This document shows positions 40,664 to 50,257 of a DNA stretch of 64,000 bases, piece after piece. Source of the stretch: Thraustochytrium sp. TN22 (Eukaryota; Sar; Bigyra; Thraustochytrida; Thraustochytriidae); the NCBI GenBank assembly GCA_013306675.1, contig JABLUY010000001.1, positions 310,001 through 374,000 of the forward strand, given 5' to 3'. The notes under the pieces are model-generated. The model did not search any database and was not told the DNA's origin. It saw only the letters and a list, made by a program, of their open reading frames with translations. A program made the position numbers and the translations under genes. Numbering within the stretch: position 1 is the stretch's first letter; each line of letters starts with the position of its first letter.

Positions 40664-42388
40664 ATGGTCCGGGGCGGCAACGTCGCGCGCGCGCGGGCGC
40701 GGGCCTCTGCCGCGGGCCTTGGCCTGCTGCCTGTGCTCGCCGCCTGCCTCCTCCTCGTTTCTGCGGCTGCCGGCCGTGGCATCGCGGAGATGGCGGTCGG
40801 CGGCGAGCGGGAGGTAGCAACGACGCTGCAAGACGAGGCAGCCTGCGAGGCGCTCGTGGCAGGGCAAGGCCGCGTGTTAGGCGAGTGGTACGAGATGTTC
40901 CCAACGTGCGTGTACAAAGGCATCCCGTTCGGGCAAGCGCCGCGCTTTGCGGCGCCACTGCCCGCTGGCCCGTTCGTGAACGGAACGCTGCGCGCCACGA
41001 CCTACGGGCCGGGCTGCATGCAGTCCTGCGACCTGCCATTTCCCTCGCACACGTGCCCGAGCGAGATCTCGGAAGACTGCCTCTCCCTCAACGTGTTCTC
41101 GCCCGTGCGATCGCTGCAGAAGAAGCAAGCGCCGCTTCCGGTGATTGCGTTTATCCATGGCGGCAACTACATCGTTGGCGCTGGCGGGACGAACATGTAC
41201 CACGGATCGCGCTGGGCCGCGAACCAGTCCGTGGTGGTGGTGACCTTTAATTACCGGCTCGGCGTCCTGGGCGGCCTCTACACGAAGCGCGGCAGCATTC
41301 ACGGCAACTATCAGTTGCAGGACCAGCGGCTGGCTCTACGGTGGATCCAGGACAACGTGGGTGCATTTGGCGGCGACCCGGCGCGCGTGGCGGTGGTCGG
41401 CCAGAGCGCCGGTGCCTTTTCCGTGGCCGCGCACCTAGCGAGTCCCAAGAGCTGGCCGTACTTCCAGGCTGCCATCGTCATGTCGGACCCGGTTGCGCTG
41501 CCCACGGAGACGACGCGCAAGGCGGAGGAGCTGAGCCACATTTTCGTGGAGCGCGTTGGCTGCAGACGACGGAGCGAGCAGGCGGAGGAGGCTTGCCTGC
41601 GCGCAGTGCCCGCAGAGACCATCATTGCCGAGCAGCGCAAGACGGCCTTTCCCACGGAGCCTGGCCAGCTCCTGCACAAGTTTATGCCGTGGACGCCGGT
41701 CGTGGACGGCACGGAGCTGCCGCTGTCGCCCTTTGACGCGGCCGAAAAGGAGCGGCTCGCGCCGGTGCCCATTCTGATCGGCTCGGTTGCGAACGAGTCG
41801 CTCATGTTCATCTGGGAGGCCTCGCCGGAGCCCATGACCACGACGGCCTACGAGCTGTTCGTCTCGGCAGTCTTCGGGCTGCGTTCGGCGCTTAAAATCT
41901 TTCGTCTCTATGGCCCTCCGGACGAGGCGCTCGTCCGCGCTGGAGACGTGCGGCCCTTCCTCTCCCGCATTGGCACGGACTACATCTTCACCTGCTCGAT
42001 TCGCGCGTTCGCGCGCCGCGCCGCGCGGACCAACGACGTCTTCGTTTACCGCTTCGAGCATCTGCCGTCCTTTATTGACTTTTGGAGCCGCAATAGCGGC
42101 GACCCGGAGTGCTTCGCCTCGGTGTGCCACGGCATCGATTTGAACTTTTTGTTCGGGTCCATCTACCTGCTCACGGGCGATCACCCTGACATGGACGCTC
42201 CCGAGCGGGCCATGAGCGCCTTTATACAGTCCGTCTGGGCTCGCGTGGCGGCTGGCGAGAACGCCTTGGAGCGCTTTCGCGGCGACAACTTTCTAGCCAT
42301 CGACACGCCGTCTGAGGCCACCTCATATGGCGACTTCCAGACCAAGGTCTGCGATGTCTTTGACAACATAGGCTACGAGCTCAATTAA
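40664..42388 (+). CDS. Type-B carboxylesterase (cholinesterase-like), secreted
   Basis: The product is 574 residues from ATG 40664. A hydrophobic N-terminal segment (LGLLPVLAACLLLVSAAAG) is a likely signal peptide. The alpha/beta-hydrolase signatures are complete: SEDCLSLNVF, oxyanion-hole HGGNYIVG, nucleophile elbow GQSAG with Ser248, acid Glu378 in VANESLMF and His489 in CHGIDLNFLFG. The enzyme should hydrolyse carboxylic esters; the substrate cannot be read from sequence. Several Cys pairs suit an extracellular or lumenal location. The start lies only 43 bp after the importin-alpha stop on the same strand, so its promoter must overlap that gene, or the two share a transcript. AATAAA follows the stop directly. 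The channel gene converges on it with a 56-bp gap. Confidence 0.88.
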   Translation: MVRGGNVARARARASAAGLGLLPVLAACLLLVSAAAGRGIAEMAVGGEREVATTLQDEAACEALVAGQGRVLGEWYEMFPTCVYKGIPFGQAPRFAAPLPAGPFVNGTLRATTYGPGCMQSCDLPFPSHTCPSEISEDCLSLNVFSPVRSLQKKQAPLPVIAFIHGGNYIVGAGGTNMYHGSRWAANQSVVVVTFNYRLGVLGGLYTKRGSIHGNYQLQDQRLALRWIQDNVGAFGGDPARVAVVGQSAGAFSVAAHLASPKSWPYFQAAIVMSDPVALPTETTRKAEELSHIFVERVGCRRRSEQAEEACLRAVPAETIIAEQRKTAFPTEPGQLLHKFMPWTPVVDGTELPLSPFDAAEKERLAPVPILIGSVANESLMFIWEASPEPMTTTAYELFVSAVFGLRSALKIFRLYGPPDEALVRAGDVRPFLSRIGTDYIFTCSIRAFARRAARTNDVFVYRFEHLPSFIDFWSRNSGDPECFASVCHGIDLNFLFGSIYLLTGDHPDMDAPERAMSAFIQSVWARVAAGENALERFRGDNFLAIDTPSEATSYGDFQTKVCDVFDNIGYELN

Positions 42389-42390
42389 AA

Positions 42391-42396
42391 AATAAA
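42391..42396 (+). promoter_or_regulatory. Polyadenylation signal AATAAA
   Basis: AATAAA begins two bases after the esterase stop codon. Confidence 0.5.
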
Positions 42397-42444
42397 ACAC
42401 GCACAATTTCTTCCATCAATACGCGCCCGGCGGCGTGAACCTTG

Positions 42445-45400
42445 TCAGTGTCGAAGTATGGACTTGCGCACGAGGGTGGTTCGGCGGTGCGCGGCAGTGA
42501 GCATCTTGGCATACTCCTCCGAGGCGAGAAACTGCGGCAGAATCTCCTTCTCGAGCGTTCTCAGCGCAGCGATGTAGGCGAGGTGAAAGGCGTCCGCGCT
42601 GTGCTCCTCCTCGACGCGCGCGATGACCTCGCGGGCCACGTCGTCGTCCAGTGCAAGGGCGTCTGGGCTATCGCGGCGGATGAACTTGTCCAGTACGGCC
42701 GTGGCGCGCTTCTCGAGGACCTGCGGGTTGTTGGGCGCTTGCTGCAGGTCGTGAACGGCGCGCACAAACTCGTAAGCTTCCATCATGAAGCGGCGCTTGA
42801 GGAAGTCGACGAAGAAGCGAAGGTCCTCCTTGCTCTCCATGAGCTGGACCACGGACGCATAGCGACCGGCGATGGGTGGGCGCAGGCGCAGCAGCCGCTC
42901 GTAGACCAAGCGCTCGCAGATGAGCACCTCGCAGAAGCTGCCCGTGACGAGGGTGACGGGTGCGAGCTCGCCCCACGCAACGTTGGGGAGCAGGAGGCCT
43001 GGGTCGAAGAGGGTCGTGCTATTGTCATCGGTCTGCGAGACGCGGTCGTGGCGCGCCACGGAGGAGGTCTGCCTCTCCAAAATGAGGCGCGAGGAGCCGA
43101 GCTCGCGCACACGATGAACGGGCATAGCGCTTGTGCCAAACGCGAGGACGCATCCCCGCGCCACGAGAATGAGACGGTGCATGGGCTCTTTGGCTTGAAA
43201 GAGCGTCTCGGCGGGTACGATCACCTCGGTGTGCAGATTGCGAAAAAGTGCGACTAGAAGGCCATCGGAGAAGTCGCGCAGCGGCCTGCAGGAAGCCGGG
43301 CTCATGCGCAGCGCCTGCTCCGCGAGGACGTCGCGCGCCGCGCAGCGCAGCGAGAAGGGCAGCTCGCGAAGGCAGTTCTCGTCCACCATGGGCATGACGT
43401 CGATCCGATACTGATGGTACATGCGCACGAGCGCGGTTGTCTGCTCGGACAAGCGCATATGCGCGACGAGCTGTTGTGCGGCCTCATGGTAGCGGCTTTC
43501 AGCCGCGGCGGTGGAGTCTTTGATGTCGATGATGGAGACGAGTGTTGACGTGATGCCGGCGTCGCAAAAGAAGGAGCCAAGGATCATGACCAGGATGGCG
43601 AAGAGGCGCTCCGCCATTCCCCGAACCTCCACGTTGCCAAAGCCCGCGGTGGTGAGCGTGTAAAAGGTTGCATAGAGCACGTCAACATAGGACAAACGGT
43701 CCTCGGGCGCGTCCGTGGGCCGCGTGGACAGAAGGACACGGGTCCCGGCGCAGGCGAGCCAGTGCGTGAGAAGGAGGACGGCTGCCACAATCTTTGTCAA
43801 ATGACGATAGCCGGCGCTGATGGATGCGTTGGATGCAGCGTCCAAGGCGTTGTCAAAGACCGTCCAGATGCGCGGTACATGGCGAATCCACAACAGGCGC
43901 AACAGGCGAAGATCGAAGACAGCCTCCGGCGAGGCACCGGCGCCTAGCGCGACCAGGTCGAAAGGGAGTGTCGCGAGAATGTCGAGCACACCCTCCATGG
44001 ACCGCAAGTAGGCGCGGCGAATGTCCTTGGGTTCTGTGTACTGAATGCCGCGTTGCACGCGCGAGACGAAGAGGGTCTTCCACACGATGGCGGTCCATGC
44101 GCCAACGTCGAGGACCGCGTCGACGAGGTGGGCGGGCAGCGGGTCTTCGCGCAGGCCGCTGTCGGGCGTAGCTGAGCGTGCCGCCCAGAACGGCACGATG
44201 AGGCCATAGGCGAGCACGAGCGCGAAGAGCAGGCCATGAAAAACAACGTAGCCAACGTGCGAGGGCAGCAAGACGTAGTTGTTGAGATCGAAGCGCGAGC
44301 GGCGGCGCGAAGTCTCGCGTTCCTCGTCGGCCTGAAACATCTTGGTGAGCTTGCGCTTGTCGAGGTTCTTCTTGGTGTGCTCGAGGTCGCTGGGCTTGGC
44401 AATGAAGGACTTGAGCTCCTGGGAGAACACCGCGAAGAGCTGCGGGTTGTCGAGCAGCGCGCGCAGGAGGTCGTCTCGCGTGAGAACGGCGACCTCGCAA
44501 GTCGTCTTGCAGCGCGCCGAGGCGGCGTAGCCAAGCGTGTTGGTCCGGAAGAAACCGTCGACGCCGGCTGCGCCACCCTTCTCCAGCTGGTAAAAGACTT
44601 TGGTCAGATCCGCCGAGACGATCTCCACGGTGCCGCTGATGATGATGAAGAGGTAAGAGCTCTCCTGACCGGCGTGGTAGAGCAGGGTGTCACGGCGGTA
44701 GCGGTCGAAGCGCAGCGTGTCGGCAAGGAAGCGCCAGAGGCCGGATGGCCCGATGACTGGCAGCCTGCGCATGGTTTGCTCGCCCACGAGCTCGAGCGCA
44801 ACTTGCGCTCGCAGCGAGTGGCTGAGAAAGCCGAGGATGTCGTCATCGTTGACGCCCTTTTGGTGCTTCCAGCAGCGGAAGGCAAAGGCGCGCAGGGAGG
44901 CGCGTAGAGCCACCGGGAGCTCGCGCAGGGTCGCGTAGGCGGATATAAGGTCCGATTTCTTCTGGTAAAGGATGGAGGTGATGTCGGACTGGGCCACAAT
45001 GTCCTCCAGGAAGGCGATGATGACCGAGTAGAGCAAGCCGCCAATGACGAGCACGCCGACCGTGTAGATGATCTCGCTTTGCGAGATGGGCACCACATCG
45101 CCGTAGCCGACGGCCGTAATGGCGGCCACGGCAAAGTAGAGCGCCGCCACGTAATGGTGAACCCAGGTACTGTGGGCGTCAAGAACCACGAGGGTGGAGA
45201 CAGGGCCTGAGGCGTCGACGCCAATGAGATTGGCGTGATTGGCGTCGACCCAGGACGACTCGCCGTTGCGGACCGAGCGGAGCGCGATGAGGTAGAATAG
45301 GCAGCCTGCCCAGTGCGCGATGAGCAAGAAGACGAAGACGAGCTTGGCGATGGTGGTGAAGCTGCGCTGTGCCTGGTTTTTCACGTGTCCGCCGAGCGAC

Positions 45401-48400
45401 GCCAGGTGGTCCAGAATGCGCAAGCCGCGCAGAAGCTTGTTGAAGCGCAGCAAGGGACCCGTCGCTCCCACAGCGAGTGTAGCGATGAGGTCGATGGGCA
45501 GCGCGCTTACCACGTCGCCAATGCCAAAGAGCGAGCGCAAATAGGCGCCGCGAAACTCGGCCGGTTGGTCAAGGCGCTGGCCATCTGAGGTCTGGAACTC
45601 GAAGAATCGAACGCGCAGAAGAACGTCGACCATGAGCAGCACGTCGCAGCAGGCATCCACAGCCACAGCCAGCGGCGGCGATTGCGCGAAGCGCCAGCTA
45701 AAGGCGAGACGAATAGGGAAGAGGACGTACTCCCACATAAGGACGAGAAACATGAGGAGCTTCCACGCGGTCTGAGTGCGCGACTCGAGTTTGAAGACGC
45801 GCGGGCCCTTGCCCTGCGCAACGACGGACTCCTCATCGCCAGCCATTTTGGCGAGCTTACCGCCGCGACGCAGATTCATGGCGATGGTCTCGCGCTGGTC
45901 GGCCGTGGCGAGGTCGCGCTCGGCTGCTGCGACAAGCGCGTCGTCGCGCTCGAAAAGCGCACCGAGATGGTGTATAACACGGCCCTGAAGCACCCACATC
46001 TCGCAGGCGGTGGTGGCGATCCACCGCGACTTGTCCACAGCCGACGTCGGGCTGCGAGAGGAGATTTGCGCCTCTCCGCGCGCGGAGAGGCGGCCTCCAT
46101 GCTCCTCAAGGACGATGCGGTTGGCCATGCTCTTGTGGGCAAAGACGCGCTCGCCAAATGGCTGTCCCTCTGCGATGCTGCGCAGCTTGATGTCGTTGGC
46201 GCCGCGCACCTCGACGTCTCCCTGCACGAGGAAAAAGAGCGCCCACTCGCTGTCGGTTTCGGCGATGATGATCTCGCCGGGCATGGCGACGCGGAAGTCA
46301 AGCAGGGCGCAAGCCTCCCGAACGAAGGCGTCGGACGCCGCGGCAAGCAGCTTGGACGTGCGCAGGAGGCCGCCAGCGAGGTCATAGACGAGCTGCTGGC
46401 GCTCGTCGGCGCATAGGTAGTCAGACTCATGCGAGCGCGGGCAGAGTAAGGTGTCGCGATACAGGCGCAGGTTAGGCAGGCGTGACCAGGAGGTCTGGGC
46501 GTGGTGCTCGCGCTCCTCGATTTGCTGGTCCCGCAGACGGACCAGGGAGTCCGAGGAGCTGGCCCGCACGAGGGCGTCGTTCCCCTCCTCTGGCATCGGC
46601 TTTGAGGTGAAAAGCGCCGGGTGCTGCTTGATGCGCGAGAAGGGCTTGGCAAAACGAGTCGTGCGGAGATCAACCGGGGTGCCCAGCACGCGGCGGAAGG
46701 TGATGAGGTCCCGCGCTTCGACGTGCTGCAAGTAGGCAAAGATGCGAGATTGCAGGTGTGCCGAAATCTTGCGATCGAGCATAAAGGCAGTGAGACAGGT
46801 CCGGTGGTGCGCGATATTATGCTCGGAGAGCTCGACGTCCTTGAGCAGCGTGCCAATGAATGACACGAGGCAAGAGTAGGCGGCGATGCCGATGATGGCC
46901 AGGAGGGTTGTGATGAGCGAGGCACGCGCCGAGCTGGGCGAGATGTCGCCGAAGCCAGTCGTCGTGATGGTGGTGAGCGACCAGTAGAAGCCGACGGAGT
47001 AGAGCTTGAGACCACTGTGCGCATGCTCTGCGGCCAGCGCTGGGTACGTGACGACGATTGTCATGCCATAGCAGGCAATGATGTGGGCCCAGAGGCAAAA
47101 GTAGACGCCGAGGCGCGCGGAGAGCGAGTTGCTGCCGATGTCGCTGGCGAGCTCGTCGGGGGCGTCCGAGGGCGGGCCCGCAGCTGCACCGCGGGAGGGT
47201 GCGGCAGTGTCGGCGCGGCGATTCGCGTGGTGGTCCGCGTGCACAGCCTGGGCGAGGCGCCTGCGTTGCCGCCAGGCATGGAAGTGGACATGGACGCGAT
47301 CGACGAGGCCGCCCAGATTGTAGAGTCGCAGGAGGAATGGAAGACGCAGGATCGCAAGGGAGCGGTCCAGGTCGGTGCGCTCCGCCTCGCCGTGGCCGCC
47401 GAAGACGAGGCTAGCCTCGAGGGCGATGCTGGCCACGGAGCAGGCCGCGAGCAACGTCTCGAAGATCGAACGCGATATGCGCATGAGAACCCCCCAGCGC
47501 CGAGCCAAGGCGGCGCGGCGCGTGGCGAGGTATTCCTGCTGAGTGGCCCACATGCCCACGGCGAGGTTGACGGAGGAAGCCACGGAACGGCGACGGTCAG
47601 TGGAACTGCTCGTGCGCCTGAAGAGACCTCGGGGGGGGGCCGGCGCCTGTGCGCGGAGACGTGCTACCGCGGCGCGAGGACCTACTCACGCTGCTGCTCG
47701 CACGGAGGCTGGGACGCTGCTGTTGCAACTGCCTAAGAACAAGCTCCTGACCCTGCTGCGCCGAGGGGTCGTGCTGCGAGGCTTTGGCGTCGCTCTCATC
47801 AAGTAAGAGCGGGCGCACGATATAATAGGCGAACATGAAGGCGTCGACGAGGGTGATGAACAGGAGCGTCGAGAGGCTCGCAGCACTGAGCTGGAGGCCA
47901 GCAATGACGAGACCGAGGTTGAACGGAACGAAGACGCTGTAATAGCCGAGGAGGAAACCAGTCGCGAGGCAGTCCCAAATCACCTCGGCGGCTGACTGTG
48001 GCTTGAAGCGGAAACGCTTGAGTCTGCGTCGCCAGCCGCTGAGATCGGCGTCGGGAGGTCTCTTCTCTGCCTGCAGCACGAGTGCGGCAATCTTGGCTCC
48101 TTTTCTCTTGTTGGCTGCGACCTGAGACTGGCGCGCGTTGGAGGATTTGCGTATGGCGAGTGCGGGCACTGGACCTTGCTGGTTGCTGGTCCCGATGTCT
48201 TGTCCGTCGGCAGAATCTGCAGCCAGTCTTTCGCGTCTATCGTCGTCGTCGTCGTCGTTGTCTTCGTCGTCATCCAGGTCCGGAGCGAGGGAAGAGTATG
48301 CACATTCGGCATCGAGCTGATCGCAGACGCGCTCATCAAGGTCTAGATCGGCCAGCGGCGTGGCTGCATGTTGCACATGCAGCCTGGCGGATGCTGCATC

Positions 48401-50257
48401 GCCGTCGCTGGTCTTGGAGTCGGCATGCCTGCCGCCGTGGATAGCGCACATGACGGCTTCAGAGGTGGCGAGCATGTCCCACTCTGGGAAGGTGAGCGCG
48501 AGGCGGCGGAAGTCGACGTAGCTGAGGTGGATGACCTCGCAACGCGTGAGCGCCGTGTAGCGTGGCGCCTGGCAGTGCAAAACGTCAAAAAAGCTGAGCG
48601 CACCGAGCGAGCTACCGGGCGCGAGCACGTCGGGGAAATGGCTCTGCACCTCGGCTTTGAGCTCGTTGGAGGGCTCCGCGTGGACGCCGCGAGGGGACTC
48701 GAGGTCTGCAAAGCCCCATAGCATCTCGGAGGAGGCCGTGAAGCTGCGGTCGATGGCGCGGCGGGAGCTTCCTTGCCGCAAGGATTCCATGCGGCGGTGG
48801 TTGGTAGCAGTGGTGGCGTTCGTGGTGTTCGTGGTGGTGGCGGGCTGGTCGTTCGCGGGCGCGTCGTGGTCCCGGTCGGCCTTGTCGGTGCTGTTTCGCG
48901 AGCGGAAGCGGCCAAAGGCGATGGAGCGCAGCGAGCGCGAGCTGGCGCCAAAGAAGCCGTGTTGCTTCGTCGTCTCTGCGCGGCGCGGTTTCGTGTTGCT
49001 GCGCTTGGACGCGGTGCCATTAAGAAGGAAGCAAAGCACGCCGGGGCGAAATGGCAGGGTGGTCCACGGATCGCGCAGCGTGCGGCCTGGCTCGAAGATC
49101 GAAGGTTCCATGAGGTCGACGAGCGCGAGCACGACCTGTCTGCAAGGTTCCTTGGAGCCCGGCATTCGGAAGAGTGGCACGTTCATGAGATGGGTGGCTC
49201 GCTCGACGAGCACCTCTCGCACAAGCGTGGGCGGGAGCGCGTCGAAGATCTTGGTGCGCGAGAGGCCGCGGGAGCGAGTCCAGAGGCGCTGCAGAGAGCG
49301 GACAACGATGCGCTTCGTGGCATTTGGAAACCTTCTCTCCCTGAGGACGAGGTCGACGCTCTCGATCGTGCCTCTGTGCGCGCTGGGCGTGGAATCGAGA
49401 TTGATGAGGTAGGATGTGAGGTTGGCGATCATGTAGGCCATGACGAAGACACCGGCAAGGCACAGGGCGGACCCGAAGAGTCGCTCGGCTGCGGTCGCCG
49501 GTGCGACATCGCCGTAGCCGACAGTAAGCAGGGTCTGCCAGATGAAGTGCATGGAGCGTGCGAAACGCAGGGCAGCCGGCGAGGCCGGGTCTTCGAGGTT
49601 GCGCGTGGAGTTGGCGTTGCGCAAGCCATCATGATCGATCCACGATAGCCCAGGCTGGCCGAGCTCGCCGAGCCAATAGTAGAGCGCGGATCCGAGCCCC
49701 TGCACGACAATGACGACGGCCGCAAAGCCGGCGAGGCGCATGAGCTGCTGCGGTGGGTTGGGAAAGACGCGCTTGACGACACTAAGAAAGGCGGGCACGT
49801 AGGCCTGGACCACCCTTTTCACGTGCAGCAGCTTGGCAAGCGAAAGGACGCTCGTTGCGAGCGAGACGCCGGAGGTGGCGTAGGCGACGAGCCCGAGTGG
49901 CAGGACCGCGAGGAGTGCGGCAGGTTTCCGGATGACGTTGCGGAAGAGGTTTGGTGGACTGCCATTGGCCTGCAGCCACGCGTCTCCGGCGAAGAGCACG
50001 GAGACGACCGAGTCAAGGCCGACCGCGACCAGCACTGCCACGTTCGAGCTCTCGGGGTGAAATTTGAGGAGAAGTGGCGAGGTGGACCCGATTACGAGGT
50101 AGCCGGCGAGGCAGGCGCAAGCCAGCGGCACGGTGCCAGGCCACTCCGCGGTGTGGTTTTCTGCCTTATTGACGAACTCCTTGTCTCCGGGTGCCGCGTC
50201 TCCGGGGGCCGGGGCGACCGCCCGCGCCCCGCCGGAAGGTCGTAGCCAGCGGCGCAT
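42445..50257 (-). CDS. Four-repeat cyclic-nucleotide-gated-type channel with C-terminal RGS domain
   Basis: Two adjacent frames, 50257-47690 and 47646-42445, join across a 43-nt intron into 2589 residues. Four channel units follow one another. Repeat I: membrane segments from about 40, filter TVGYGD near 247, cyclic-nucleotide-binding-like domain (cNBD) from 375 with about 120 inserted residues. Repeat II: S1-S2 at 750-815 before the intron, S3-S6 after it, filter TTGFGD near 1086, cNBD near 1311-1400 with PFGER...NR. Repeat III: S1 near 1481, filter AVGYGD near 1703, cNBD near 1844-1925. Repeat IV: S1 near 1983, filter TAGFGN near 2190, cNBD near 2318-2438. Residues about 2455-2575 match an RGS domain (DLRFFVDFLKRRFMMEAYEF; ILPQFLASEEYAKML). 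Single-chain four-repeat CNGK channels are known from sea urchin sperm; I know of no RGS fusion. It should act as a potassium-type or mixed cation channel at a membrane. Confidence 0.82.
47647..47689 (-). other. 43-nt intron joining the two halves of the channel gene
   Basis: On the minus strand the donor is AGC|GTGAGT and the acceptor is GCGCACAG|GCG. Removing these 43 bases takes the reading from the upstream frame, which otherwise stops at 47597, into the downstream frame, which has no ATG near its beginning (its first codon in the uninterrupted frame is GTG). The junction falls between S2 and S3 of channel repeat II, so both halves are incomplete without it. Confidence 0.72.

Noticed and set aside
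38479-42388. A genuine importin-alpha/esterase fusion protein
   Set aside because: The frames can be joined in phase, but the esterase begins with a secretion signal and the importin is a soluble nuclear transport factor. I keep two genes and list the splice possibility as a finding.
42445-47583. A separate three-repeat channel gene starting at 47583
   Set aside because: The first codon is GTG, not ATG, and the protein would lack S1-S2 of its first repeat, which is found at the end of the neighbouring frame. A 43-nt intron explains both.
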